64,000 nucleotides of DNA from Nostoc sp. NMS8 (GTDB taxonomy: Bacteria; Cyanobacteriota; Cyanobacteriia; Cyanobacteriales; Nostocaceae): NCBI RefSeq assembly GCF_017115045.1, contig NZ_JABXKK010000092.1, forward strand, positions 62,001-126,000, written 5' to 3'. The notes beneath the pieces were generated by a model. That model was not told the origin of the DNA. It searched no databases and worked only from the letters and a program-made list of their open reading frames with translations. How positions within the stretch are numbered: position 1 is the first letter of the stretch; the number at the start of each line of letters is the position of its first letter. The translations under genes and the position numbers were made by a program. Shown piece by piece: positions 27,686 through 36,838 of this stretch.

Positions 27686-27736
27686 CCCAATCCCCATTAC
27701 CTATTATCCCCAGAGGGAACCCCACCTTTCCCAATC
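27686..27736. repeat. Intergenic repeat with CCCCAGAGGG core
   Basis: CCCAATCCCCATTACC, TATTATCCCCAGAGGG and CCCCACCTTTCCC in series. The same series occurs at 38877-38935 and, inverted, at 47809-47860 and 56040-56090. Confidence 0.75.
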
Positions 27737-27744
27737 TTTAATTC

Positions 27745-27887
27745 AACGTGAGTTCGACAGACCTCTCCCTGGCTTGAACTAAATTTCAAGTCTGTCCCTC
27801 TCCGAGTCGGAGAGGGACAGGTTTTGCATAGTAAAACCAGGGAGAGGTCTTTTGGGTGGACATGATATGACCAGTCGAACTCACGTT
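27745..27887. mobile_element. MITE-like element, second family, copy B
   Basis: 143-bp non-coding element with near-perfect inverted ends AACGTGAGTTCGAC and GTCGAACTCACGTT (arms 14 bp). AATTC directly abuts both outer ends, which fits a 5-bp target duplication. Interior shared with 18274-18428, including the hairpin around CTCCGAGTCGGAG. It lies just past the 3' end of ligA. Confidence 0.8.
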
Positions 27888-27890
27888 AAT

Positions 27891-29927
27891 TCAATCTTCA
27901 ATCATCTCCAACAATTGCGCCTCGCTTAACTGTGTAATTCCCAGGGAAACCGCTTTTTCTAACTTAGAACCTGCATCTTCTCCTAATACTAAATAATCTG
28001 TTTTTTTACTCACTGAATCATTCACTTTTCCACCAGCTTTTTGAATCAAAGCCTTCGCTTCATCACGCTTTAAGGTTGGCAATGTACCCGTAATTACAAA
28101 AGTTTTACCTGCGAACTTTTGATTACCATCGCCAACTCTTTTTGTTTCCTCTGTGGCAGTTAATTGCAATCCTTCTGCTTGCAAGCGTTCTATCAATTTT
28201 TGGTTGGCATCAATCCGAAACCACTGATACACCGATTGGGCAATTTCAGCACCAATACCGTAAATGCCTTCAATATCTGATTGTTTCGCTGTAGCTAACT
28301 GGTCTACAGTGAAATACTTCTGAGTCAACAATTGGGCATTTACGCTGCCAACGTGACGGATGCCTAAACCATATAATACCCTTGACCAAGGTTGATTTTT
28401 TGATTGAGCGATCGCATCCACTAACTTCTCTGCCGACTTTTTCCCCATTCTTTCTAATGCAGATAATTTCTCTGCTGTCAACTCATATAAATCGGCAACG
28501 GAATGCACCAAACCTTTATCAACAAGTTGATATACCAACTTTTCGCCTAAACCTTTAATATCTAAGGCATCACGACTTACCCAATGTTCAATGGAACCTT
28601 TAAGAATTGCTGCACAGGAAGCATTGACGCACCGAGTCACCGCCTCACCTGATTCTCGCACCACAGATTGACCACAGACTGGGCAATGGGTAGGCATCAC
28701 GAAGGGTTCAGTATCAGCCGGACGGAGTTCTTTGATTACCCTCACCACTTCTGGAATGATTTCCCCAGCTTTGCGGACAATGACAGTATCACCAATGCGG
28801 ATGTCTAATTGAACAATGCGATCGCTATTATGTAAAGTTGCACGGGAAACTGTTGTCCCCGCCAATTGCACAGGACGCATCTCCGCTAATGGTGTTAAAG
28901 CCCCCGTTCTCCCAACATTTACAGCAATATTTTCCACACGGGTAGGCGCTTCTTCGGCTGGGTACTTTAAGGCTACTGCCCAACGGGGGAATTTCTGGGT
29001 AAACCCTAGCTGTTCCTGAAGTTTAAAAGAACTCAGCTTCACTACTACCCCATCAGTCATGTATGGTAAATTCAGCCGTTCCGTATCCCAGTATTCATAA
29101 TATTTTGCCACTTCTGCGATCGAAGCACAGAGTTTGTGGTTAGGGTTGACTCGAAAACCCATCTTTTCCAACAACTCCAACGCTTCCCATTGCGTATTGG
29201 CAATACTGGTGTCATCTCTACCAGGAATGTGCAAGGTGTAGCCAAAGAAATCTAACCGCCGTTTAGCCACAATGCGGGAGTCTAGTTGTCTGAGTGTACC
29301 AGCTGCGGCATTACGGGGATTAGCAAATAATTGCTCGCTGGCTTTTTGCCTTTCCTCGTTAATTTGTTTAAACACTTCCAATGGCAAAAACGCCTCACCT
29401 CGCACTTCCACTCTTTCGAGAATCTCTAACCCTTCAAAATTCAAACGTAAGGGAATTGAGCGAATTGTCCGCACATTTTGGCTGATATCTTCACCCGTCA
29501 CCCCATCACCCCTAGTTGTTCCCCTAACTAGAATCCCATCTTGGTAGGTAAGAGCCAAAGCAGAACCATCAATTTTCAGTTCAGTGACATATTCCACTGA
29601 ATCTATTTTTGGTATTTGTCGTCGCCAACGCTGATCCCAGGCTTGCAATTCATCAAGATTGAAGGCATTCTCCAGACTGTACAAAGGGATATTATGCCGC
29701 ACCGAAGTAAACTGCGTTGCTGGTCTCTCACCCACGCGCTGAGTCGGACTATCGGGTGCTGTCAACTCTGGATATTGAGTTTCGAGTTGTTGTAATTCTC
29801 GATATAGCTGGTCATAGACTGCATCTTCCATAATTGGAGCATCTAGGACGTAATAAGCATAGCTGGCTTGTTGCAATAACTGGCGCAATTCTTCTGTGCG
29901 CTTTACTTCCGGCTTAATCTGTGTCAT
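27891..29927 (-). CDS. ligA: NAD-dependent DNA ligase LigA
   Basis: Seals nicks in replication and repair using NAD+; 678 aa from the ATG at 29927 (MTQIKPEVKRTEELRQ), which fits the family better than an upstream in-frame start 16 codons earlier. Domain Ia with YELD-type AYYVLDAPIMEDAVYDQLY, adenylation domain with the nucleotide-accepting Lys in ELKIDGSAL, OB-fold, Cys4 zinc finger (CPVC...CVNASC), helix-hairpin-helix region (about 510-580) and a C-terminal BRCT domain (about 595-678, GKTFVITGTLPTLKRDEAK). Complete and normal length. Confidence 0.96.
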   Translation of the reverse strand: MTQIKPEVKRTEELRQLLQQASYAYYVLDAPIMEDAVYDQLYRELQQLETQYPELTAPDSPTQRVGERPATQFTSVRHNIPLYSLENAFNLDELQAWDQRWRRQIPKIDSVEYVTELKIDGSALALTYQDGILVRGTTRGDGVTGEDISQNVRTIRSIPLRLNFEGLEILERVEVRGEAFLPLEVFKQINEERQKASEQLFANPRNAAAGTLRQLDSRIVAKRRLDFFGYTLHIPGRDDTSIANTQWEALELLEKMGFRVNPNHKLCASIAEVAKYYEYWDTERLNLPYMTDGVVVKLSSFKLQEQLGFTQKFPRWAVALKYPAEEAPTRVENIAVNVGRTGALTPLAEMRPVQLAGTTVSRATLHNSDRIVQLDIRIGDTVIVRKAGEIIPEVVRVIKELRPADTEPFVMPTHCPVCGQSVVRESGEAVTRCVNASCAAILKGSIEHWVSRDALDIKGLGEKLVYQLVDKGLVHSVADLYELTAEKLSALERMGKKSAEKLVDAIAQSKNQPWSRVLYGLGIRHVGSVNAQLLTQKYFTVDQLATAKQSDIEGIYGIGAEIAQSVYQWFRIDANQKLIERLQAEGLQLTATEETKRVGDGNQKFAGKTFVITGTLPTLKRDEAKALIQKAGGKVNDSVSKKTDYLVLGEDAGSKLEKAVSLGITQLSEAQLLEMIED

Positions 29928-30454
29928 TAGGATTATTACAAAATATCTAGATGAATACAATTTAAAAATGAGCAAACCTGCATAGCCAGGCTTTGTTTAG
30001 ATAGCCGCGACTGACCGTCATCGCGTCAAGGTACTTCCCATAAAAATTGGGTTTGGCTAATCAGCTTGCCATTAACAGAGGTACTTTGAGCAAACACTAC
30101 TATTTTTCTAGGTTAATTAATTTAATACCAATCGTCGCATCCATCGCTAGACCTAAAATTTTACGTACAGCGCTTCCTGACAATAAATCATTCCTTGTTG
30201 AAAACCTCAAAATAATTTTTTCTAATATAAGTAATTCTAAGACACCAAGTATCACATATTCAATTTAAAGTAAAATAATATACTTTTTATGCTTACACAA
30301 AATATCAGTATCTTGAATTCTGGAATCGTCTGTAAATCAAGAGTATCTATAATTGTCGGCACTGTTCCCTGGTATTGCATAAAAAATAAATACCAACCTA
30401 TTTAGTTAGTGCAGCCGAAAACCTAATACATTATTACAGATTGATTTTACTAAT
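29928..30454. other. Non-coding spacer between ligA and repeat protein
   Basis: Divergent intergenic region, AT-rich. A 73-codon open stretch at 30047-30268 has no RBS, no family resemblance and ordinary intergenic composition, so it is not called. Should hold promoters for both neighbours. Confidence 0.35.
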
Positions 30455-31405
30455 ATGTTCATCCGCTCTTTAACATTTACAGCCTCTAGTGCAGTGTTAC
30501 TTTCAAGTTTAGTCAGTTCCGCTTTTGCCGCTCCCAACAACTTTGCTAGTAGTGTTGGCAATACCGACACAAACACAAAGGTACTTGCTCAAAATATTAT
30601 CCAGTTAAAGAAAATTCCTCATGGCACAATACAAGCAATAGCCAACGGACAAGACCGATATGCGGCTATTTGGGTGAAGTCTGGTGGTGCAGCTTGGGAG
30701 GCGCGACATGGATTGACTTCGGCCCAGTATCAAGCAACTTTTGACAAACTTGTTGGTGAAGGATATCGGTTGATTGATGTCAGTGGTTATGATGTGAATG
30801 GACAAGACCGATACGCAGCTATTTGGGTGAAGTCTGGCGGCCCAGCTTGGCAAGCACGACATGGATTGACCTCAGCCCAGTATCAAGCAACTTTTGACAA
30901 ACTTGTTGGTCAGGGATATCGATTAGTTCACGTTAGTGGTTACAGTGTCAACGGAAAAGACCGATACGCAGCCATTTGGGAGAAGTCAGACGGCCCAGCT
31001 TGGGAGGCGCGACATGGATTGACCTCGGCCCAGTATCAAGCGACTTTTGACAAACTGGTTGGTGAAGGATATCGGTTAGTTGATGTCAGTGGTTATGGTG
31101 TAAATGGACAAGACCGATACGCGGCTATTTGGGTAAAGTCTGGTGGTCCAGCTTGGCAAGCGCGACATGGATTGACCTCAGCCCAGTATCAAGCGACTTT
31201 TGACAAACTGGTTGGTGAAGGATATCGATTAGTTCACGTTAGTGGTTATGGTGTGAACGGACAAAACCGATACGCTGCCATTTGGCAGAAGTCAGACAGT
31301 CCAGCTTGGCAAGCGCGACATGGATTGACCTCAGCCCAGTATCAAGCGACTTTTGACAAACTGGTTGGTGAAGGATATCGATTGGTTGATGTCAGTGGCT
31401 ACTAG
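30455..31405 (+). CDS. Secreted protein of five 51-aa tandem repeats (BTRD1-like)
   Basis: 316 aa with a Sec signal peptide (cut probably after SSAFA). From about residue 64 it consists of five units of 51 aa, each N-G-Q-D-R-Y-A-A-I-W ... ARHGLTSAQYQATFDKLVG ... YRL-VSGY; the last is slightly short. The DNA units (153 bp) are almost identical, so the array expanded or was homogenised recently. The unit resembles the bacterial tandem repeat domain seen in polyglycine hydrolase-like proteins, a structural repeat; the catalytic domain that accompanies it in those enzymes is absent. Probably an extracellular or periplasmic binding or structural protein. Alternating D/H in the ID/VH-VSGY positions hints at a two-unit super-repeat. 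Confidence 0.85.
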   Translation: MFIRSLTFTASSAVLLSSLVSSAFAAPNNFASSVGNTDTNTKVLAQNIIQLKKIPHGTIQAIANGQDRYAAIWVKSGGAAWEARHGLTSAQYQATFDKLVGEGYRLIDVSGYDVNGQDRYAAIWVKSGGPAWQARHGLTSAQYQATFDKLVGQGYRLVHVSGYSVNGKDRYAAIWEKSDGPAWEARHGLTSAQYQATFDKLVGEGYRLVDVSGYGVNGQDRYAAIWVKSGGPAWQARHGLTSAQYQATFDKLVGEGYRLVHVSGYGVNGQNRYAAIWQKSDSPAWQARHGLTSAQYQATFDKLVGEGYRLVDVSGY

Positions 31406-31517
31406 ACAATAAGTTAAAATTCAAACGAAAAACATTTATGCGGGTGGTAGCTTAATGTTTGCCATTTATGTGCTACCACCTTTCTCTTTTATGCCAGTTT
31501 TTGAGGCGGGGAAAGTA

Positions 31518-32555
31518 ATGAGTAGAACTTTGCAAAATGTATCTCCAATTATCATTGCACACCGAGGCGCTAGCGGCTACCGTCCCGAACATACTTTAGC
31601 TGCTTATGAGTTAGCGATACTGGGCGCTGATTATATTGAACCTGATTTAGTTTCCACCAAAGACGGCGTTTTAATTGCTCGTCATGAAAATGAGATTTCT
31701 GAAACCACCGATGTTGCAAGCCATCCAGAATTTGCTCACCTGCAAACCACCAAAATAATTGATGGCGAAACAAAAGCTGGCTGGTTTACTGAAGACTTTA
31801 CCCTAAGAGAACTGAAAACACTACGAGCTAAAGAGCGAATCCCGCAACTGCGCTTTCAAAATACCGCCTATGATGGACTCTTAGAAATTCCTACGCTGCA
31901 AGAAATCATCGATTTAGTCAAGGTTAAAAGTAGCGAAATTAATCGGGAGATTGGCATTTACCCAGAAATTAAGCACCCAACTTACTTTCAATCTATTGGA
32001 TTAGCTCTAGAAGCCCCACTACTTGCAACTTTAACAGCCAACGGTTATAAGGGAGCTAACGCACCTGTTTTCATTCAGTCTTTTGAAGTGAGTAATTTAC
32101 AAGATTTATCTACAAAGACAGATTTACCTCTGGTGCAATTGCTGAATGACAGTGGTAGACCTTATGATTTTGTCATTAGTGGCTGCGAACTGACTTATGC
32201 AGATTTAGTTACAGGATCAGGTTTAGCAGAAATTGCTAAATATGCAAAAGCGATTGGAATTCATAAAAATTTACTGGTTCCGAGAGACAGTAATGGTAAA
32301 TTGCGTAGACGCAAAGCGGCTTGTCTCCAGACATCGCCTACATCTTTAGTCACAGATGCTCATGCAGCAGGTTTAATGGTTCATGTCTGGACTTTCCGCA
32401 ATGAAGACTATTTTTTACCCCTGGACTTTCAAGGAAATCCCCAAGGTGAATATGAACTATTTTTCAACTTAGGTGTTGATGGCGTATTTAGCGATTACCC
32501 GGATACGGCTTTCGCAGTAAAGGAGAAACTTCAATTTAAACTTGGTTCCCCATAA
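31518..32555 (+). CDS. Glycerophosphodiester phosphodiesterase
   Basis: GDPD (GlpQ/UgpQ-type) enzyme hydrolysing glycerophosphodiesters to glycerol-3-phosphate and an alcohol; 345 aa from the ATG at 31518, preceded by GGCGGGGAAAG. An in-frame start 21 codons upstream gives a hydrophobic leader and cannot be ruled out. Motifs: IIAHRGASGYRPEHTLAAY (catalytic His and Glu), DYIEPDLVSTKDG, the second His in IARHENEI, IYPEIKHP, QSFE and HVWTFRNEDYF. Around residue 260-272 there is an insert RRRKAACLQTSP that corresponds to a translated copy of a palindromic intergenic repeat (see 32303-32335). Confidence 0.9.
   Translation: MSRTLQNVSPIIIAHRGASGYRPEHTLAAYELAILGADYIEPDLVSTKDGVLIARHENEISETTDVASHPEFAHLQTTKIIDGETKAGWFTEDFTLRELKTLRAKERIPQLRFQNTAYDGLLEIPTLQEIIDLVKVKSSEINREIGIYPEIKHPTYFQSIGLALEAPLLATLTANGYKGANAPVFIQSFEVSNLQDLSTKTDLPLVQLLNDSGRPYDFVISGCELTYADLVTGSGLAEIAKYAKAIGIHKNLLVPRDSNGKLRRRKAACLQTSPTSLVTDAHAAGLMVHVWTFRNEDYFLPLDFQGNPQGEYELFFNLGVDGVFSDYPDTAFAVKEKLQFKLGSP
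32303..32335. repeat. Palindromic small repeat within the GDPD gene
   Basis: GCGTAGACGCAAAGCGGCTT then GTCTCC, of the GTAGAGACGC/GCGGCTT type that recurs in spacers at about 42188-42225, 43142-43200, 49003-49036 and 55940-56000. Here it is in frame in an otherwise conserved enzyme, where it interrupts the segment between NGK and SPTSLVTDAHAAG. Confidence 0.6.
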
Positions 32556-32599
32556 AATTCAGGATGATAAAATCAAAGTTGTAGTAATGACCAAAAAAA

Positions 32600-32637
32600 T
32601 TCCCAACTGATTCATTCAACAAGTTGGGAATCTGAGA
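32600..32637 (-). terminator. Rho-independent terminator of the methyltransferase gene
   Basis: Perfect 10-base stem ATTCCCAACT (32600-32609) and AGTTGGGAAT (32622-32631). Read on the minus strand it is followed by a run of T (plus-strand A tract at 32593-32599), so it serves the minus-strand gene; it lies between two convergent genes. Confidence 0.85.
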
Positions 32638-32647
32638 CTCTTAATTT

Positions 32648-33343
32648 TCACAAACTAGTCATCACCTGAGCTAATTGATTAGATAGGTCAATTGCAGAGT
32701 CTTGGCATTTCTTAAATAAAACTCCAGCTAAAAAATAATAATCGCCAGAATAAAATGCCATCTGATTTTTTTGGAGTTTTTCGATGTGCTTCTTTACCTT
32801 GGGATCAGAGCTATAGTAGCCAAACTGCAAAGGTAAAACCATGAAGTTTTGAACATAATAACCCTTTTCTTTTGCTATGTTTAACGTATTTATGGGATTA
32901 GAAAAGCTAGATATTAAAACCAACACATTTTCATAACCTAACGATAAAAGCTCGTTAGTAATTGTGGCTCCATCCACGCCCCCAAATAAAAGTGGCATAT
33001 AAATATCATTATCTGGTGCGGGGAGATAGGGAGGATTGGCTACAAGATACTTGGCATCGGGTTGAGAAGCATTAAACAAAGATGAATTATGGATAATATA
33101 TTTATTAGTGAGATTGTATTCATCGATGGTTGAATTTGCGACTTTCCATGCAGAAGTATTTAATTCAAATCCCTGGATGACTCCATCAAACTTGTTCCTC
33201 AATAAGGAATTAATTACAGGGCTACCATCTCCTGAACCAAACTCCACAATAGATTCAGAATTATTACAATTTCTGATCACAAAGCTTTCTAAGCAGTTGG
33301 AGTAGAAATTAGATTCTTCAGGACAAAAAAAGATATCTTTCAT
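32648..33343 (-). CDS. Class I SAM-dependent methyltransferase with NPPY motif
   Basis: 231 aa. SAM-binding motif I is VEFGSGDGSPVINSLL (about 34-50), an acidic loop follows (FELNTSAW), and VANPPYLPAPDN (about 99-110) is an NPPY motif, typical of N-methyltransferases acting on Gln, adenine or guanine (HemK/PrmC, RlmG or RsmC-like). There is no target-recognition or extra RNA-binding domain, so the substrate is unknown. Flanked by a strong terminator downstream; upstream 200 bases are non-coding. Confidence 0.8.
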   Translation of the reverse strand: MKDIFFCPEESNFYSNCLESFVIRNCNNSESIVEFGSGDGSPVINSLLRNKFDGVIQGFELNTSAWKVANSTIDEYNLTNKYIIHNSSLFNASQPDAKYLVANPPYLPAPDNDIYMPLLFGGVDGATITNELLSLGYENVLVLISSFSNPINTLNIAKEKGYYVQNFMVLPLQFGYYSSDPKVKKHIEKLQKNQMAFYSGDYYFLAGVLFKKCQDSAIDLSNQLAQVMTSL

Positions 33344-33558
33344 TTCACTGCACTCAAGGTATAAGGTATAATCAGCGTAATAGGAGGTTATTTATTACCT
33401 TATATAAAGGCAATAAAAACTATTCCTTTAGCAAAGGGTGGCTAAAGAAAGATTTTGCAGATCAATAAGCAATAAAATGACTTACAAATGTCAAATTAAA
33501 AGGCTAAAAATAACCTGCTATTTATAGTTTTTTGGATTGTTTATACAAGTCAAGCGAA

Positions 33559-34656
33559 TTATTCTGCTTCACGTATAGATCGCACAACAGCGTCAGCGGC
33601 GCGATCGCCCATGAGTTTCTCCTGGTCATAGCCAAGCAAAAGTTCCCATGCATCATTCGGATACCGTTCTGCCAAAGACAAAGCTACATCATCTAACATC
33701 CAACGGCCGTGGCGTTCATCTTCCCTGATGTGCAGTTCCCAATAACCCATCGCCGCCTCTGACAGTTCCAATCGCTGCGCCGCCGCTAGATAGTTTTTAT
33801 AAGCCGCAGGACCAGCCACCTCAAAATATGTCAACGCGCCACTGTAACGCAAGAAATAGCGTTTGCGATCGGTAGTCAAGAAGTTATGATTAGCAGCGGC
33901 TAAGACTTGCCAAGGGACTAAATCAAAGTATCCTTCTGGTTCAATGTTCATCCCAAATTCAGCCAGCATTTGGGCAAAAAATGTCGAATGCTTGCGCGAT
34001 AAACGACCATTGCCGTATTCTTCTATTAGTACTCGCACCAGCGTACACTGCACTTCATTAGCAGCACCACCCAATACGTAGCAAAGACGACTGCCTTCAA
34101 CCAAGCCATCAAAGGAGCCGATCGCTAGTAAGTGACGATAGCCAGCTTCAGTCATTTCCTCACGAATGTAGCGGCTACTCTCCGACAAAGGGGGATTTAA
34201 ATCAGCAGAGGCACGCTCAATTAAAGCGTGTTTTACATCCAATTGTTGCAATGCAGCCACATCAAGTTGTGCTAATTCCCACTGTTGCCAGGCAGTTTCG
34301 ATTTGGTCACGACATGAGTACAGATAAAGCGATCGCTCATTGGTATAGTTTTGCAAATCGTCGTACCAAAACAGCTTTAGCCGATTAATTCGATAAAGTA
34401 TTCGTTGGAGAAAACGGTGAGCCTGTTCATCAGAGCGATCATTTCCATAAGCAGTGTCAATTGCCATAGAGAGCGTCTGTTCAAACTCACTAGCTCTTAC
34501 AGGATTTGCATCCAGTTTATTGTCCAAATCCTCCATTGCTAGCAGTTCTAAAAATTGCTCTTCGGCACGCTCGTATTTGGTAATTGTTCTTTCTTCAGTT
34601 TGCGTGCTATTTTTTGCAGCCTCAGTCTTAGGAAATATAACTAAATTGCTTTGCAT
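33559..34656 (-). CDS. Heme-oxygenase-like iron-containing redox protein
   Basis: 365 aa from the ATG at 34656 (MQSNLVIFPKTE); a GTG at 34698 preceded by AGAG would add 14 residues. The C-terminal half looks like the iron-containing redox enzyme family (heme-oxygenase-like fold, di-iron oxidases): FFAQMLAEFGMN, an all-helical segment and MGYWELHIREDERHGRWMLDD with Glu and two His spaced as metal ligands. The N-terminal half is helical and unassigned. Members include CADD-like and UndA-like oxygenases, but the substrate here cannot be read from sequence. It stands alone with non-coding DNA on both sides. Confidence 0.72.
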   Translation of the reverse strand: MQSNLVIFPKTEAAKNSTQTEERTITKYERAEEQFLELLAMEDLDNKLDANPVRASEFEQTLSMAIDTAYGNDRSDEQAHRFLQRILYRINRLKLFWYDDLQNYTNERSLYLYSCRDQIETAWQQWELAQLDVAALQQLDVKHALIERASADLNPPLSESSRYIREEMTEAGYRHLLAIGSFDGLVEGSRLCYVLGGAANEVQCTLVRVLIEEYGNGRLSRKHSTFFAQMLAEFGMNIEPEGYFDLVPWQVLAAANHNFLTTDRKRYFLRYSGALTYFEVAGPAAYKNYLAAAQRLELSEAAMGYWELHIREDERHGRWMLDDVALSLAERYPNDAWELLLGYDQEKLMGDRAADAVVRSIREAE

Positions 34657-34795
34657 GGAATTTTCGGTAGCTTTAGAAAAGTGAGAAATTAATTTCACCT
34701 CTATTATCTAGGTTTCCACACCAGTAGCTTTCTGTACCTCTTTCCCTGGTTATAAAGAAAAATTAAGTTTCAGACGAAAGGGGTATTGAAAAGAG

Positions 34796-34850
34796 GTAGA
34801 GGGGCAGGGTGCGGGGGGCGGAGGGGAAAATTCTGCTCCCTACTCAATAC
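34796..34850. repeat. G-rich repeat between ftsI and the redox gene
   Basis: GAGGGGCAGGGTGCGGGGGG then GGAGGGGAAAATTCTGCTCC: reverse-orientation relative of the block translated in the two histidine kinases. The rest of 34699-34982 shows CTTACTCCTTACTCC-type repeats and no gene. Confidence 0.65.
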
Positions 34851-34982
34851 TGCTCGGATAAGCAGGGGAGGCAAAACTCAACGCCAGCCTCCATTTCTCC
34901 CCCTGCTCAAGAACAGCTTGCCTCAACCAAGAAATTCCAAAACCTACGCAGTATTGACTTCCTACTCCTTACTCCTTACTCC

Positions 34983-36818
34983 CTACGGCACTTTCTGCTG
35001 CTCAATCACCTTACTAGGCGGAATCTCCTCAAGAGGAATCAGGGCTTCGATCACTGACTTGACAATTGGGGCGGCCACAGTAGAACCATAAGCACTTTCT
35101 CCTTTTGGTTCATCCACCAATGCAAATACTACATATCGAGGAGATTCTACGGGTAAAATAGCCACGAAGCTGGTCATTCTCGCACCCTTGATATATCCGC
35201 CATTCGGACTAGCTTTTTGGGCTGTACCAGTTTTACCCGCAATGCGATATCCCGGAATTTGTGCTGCCTTGCCGCTGCCTTCAGTAACAACAGTTTCCAT
35301 CATTTCCAAAACCTTTTGGGCTGTTGCGGCTGAGAAAATTTGGCGGGGGGTGGTGTGATTTGGTGAATCATGCATCTGCCCTTTGCTATCAATCAGCCCC
35401 CGAACTACATGGGGTGTAACCAACTTACCGCCATTAGCTAAAGCACCGTGCATTTGCACCAGCTGTAACGGTGTCATAGAAAAGCCTTGCCCAAAGGAAG
35501 TAGTAGCTGGTTCAATTGGCGAAGCGATAAATTCTTCTTGACTTTTGAGCCGTCCGCCGACTTCAAAAGGTAAATCTGTATCAACTTTTTGTCCTAGCCC
35601 CAAGCGTTCTAGCCAGTTGTAGTAAATTGAAGGCTTTAAGCGTTGGATAATTTGCACCATCCCAATGTTGCTGGAATATTGCAAAATCTGAGCGATACTG
35701 ATTCGCCCATTACTATTATTCATCGCATTTTTGATGGTGTAATTAGCGACTCGAATAGAACCGGAGTCATTAAACATATCATCTGGTTTGATGACACCAT
35801 TTTCGAGAGCGATCGCTACATTCAAGGGCTTAAAAGTCGATCCCGGTTCATAAAGATCCGCCACCGTCCAGTTTTTAAATAGTGAAATATTAGCTTTAGC
35901 GTATTCATTAGGATTATAAGTAGGCTGAGAAACGAGAGCGAGTAAGGAACCATCCAAGGCATCCATGACAATTACCGCCCCACGTTTGGCGTCAAACTTC
36001 TCCATTTGTTGTTTGAGCGCAATTCGAGCAATTCGTTGCAAACGGCTATCAATCGTAAGTTGCAGTCGCAAATCATCAAAATGCAAAAAACCTTCAGGTG
36101 CATGATCCGGCATCAGTACCCCATTCCCTGACCGACTAAGCCGCACCGTTTGCACAGGACGTTCTAACAACTTCTCTTGAGAATATTCCACACCTGCTTG
36201 ACCACGACGGTCAACATTCACGTAGCCCACCACGTCAGAAACTAAATCGTCTGGTGGATAATATCGGGAGTATTTTTGAGCCCACTCCAGGCCATTTAAG
36301 CGCAAAGAGATGACGCGATCAATAATTTCTTCTGGTAAGGCTGGCGCAAGTATAATTCCGCTTCTTTTGCTTTCAAAAGTTTTCACCAATTCAGCAGTAT
36401 CTTTTGCCAATATTGGGCCAAGTCGCTCTGCCATATTTTCATTAGACTTATCAAACAGCTTGGGATGAGCGTACAAAGTATATACAGGACGGTCAATCGC
36501 CAGCAGATTACTATTGCGATCTACTACTGGGCGACGGGGCATAAAAGGTCGCACATTCACCATTTGCTGGTTCCGTGCATACTCAGTTAACTTTAGCCCC
36601 TTGACAATTTGTAAGTTATATAAGTTAATAGCCAAGCCCAACCCTGATGCCATTAATACGCCCCAGACTATTAATAGTCGGGACTTAGTGCTGGATGTTT
36701 GATCTTGGATATTAGAGGCTAATTTTCCTAAAAGCCCTAATTTATAACCCTTTTGTTGCCTTGTTAGTCCTGGATTCCGAAACTTTCGGAATTTTGTTCT
36801 GCTTGGTGACTTCTGCAT
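34983..36818 (-). CDS. ftsI: Septal peptidoglycan transpeptidase FtsI (PBP3-type)
   Basis: Class B penicillin-binding protein, 611 aa, making septal cross-links. Short cytoplasmic N-terminus, one TM helix (about 48-68, LLIVWGVLMASGLGLAINLY), a dimerisation domain, then the transpeptidase domain with SxxK in GSTFKPLNV, SxN in YSSNIGMV and KTG in AGKTGTAQKA. Located 20 bases behind a single-TM protein with the topology of FtsL, so the two are probably an operon. The C-terminus ends shortly after the KTG domain, with no PASTA domain. Confidence 0.93.
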   Translation of the reverse strand: MQKSPSRTKFRKFRNPGLTRQQKGYKLGLLGKLASNIQDQTSSTKSRLLIVWGVLMASGLGLAINLYNLQIVKGLKLTEYARNQQMVNVRPFMPRRPVVDRNSNLLAIDRPVYTLYAHPKLFDKSNENMAERLGPILAKDTAELVKTFESKRSGIILAPALPEEIIDRVISLRLNGLEWAQKYSRYYPPDDLVSDVVGYVNVDRRGQAGVEYSQEKLLERPVQTVRLSRSGNGVLMPDHAPEGFLHFDDLRLQLTIDSRLQRIARIALKQQMEKFDAKRGAVIVMDALDGSLLALVSQPTYNPNEYAKANISLFKNWTVADLYEPGSTFKPLNVAIALENGVIKPDDMFNDSGSIRVANYTIKNAMNNSNGRISIAQILQYSSNIGMVQIIQRLKPSIYYNWLERLGLGQKVDTDLPFEVGGRLKSQEEFIASPIEPATTSFGQGFSMTPLQLVQMHGALANGGKLVTPHVVRGLIDSKGQMHDSPNHTTPRQIFSAATAQKVLEMMETVVTEGSGKAAQIPGYRIAGKTGTAQKASPNGGYIKGARMTSFVAILPVESPRYVVFALVDEPKGESAYGSTVAAPIVKSVIEALIPLEEIPPSKVIEQQKVP

Positions 36819-36838
36819 TGGGTTCTGACGAATGACGA

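Noticed and set aside
30047..30268. 73-codon open stretch between ligA and the repeat protein
   Set aside because: No RBS, no family resemblance, divergent promoter region.
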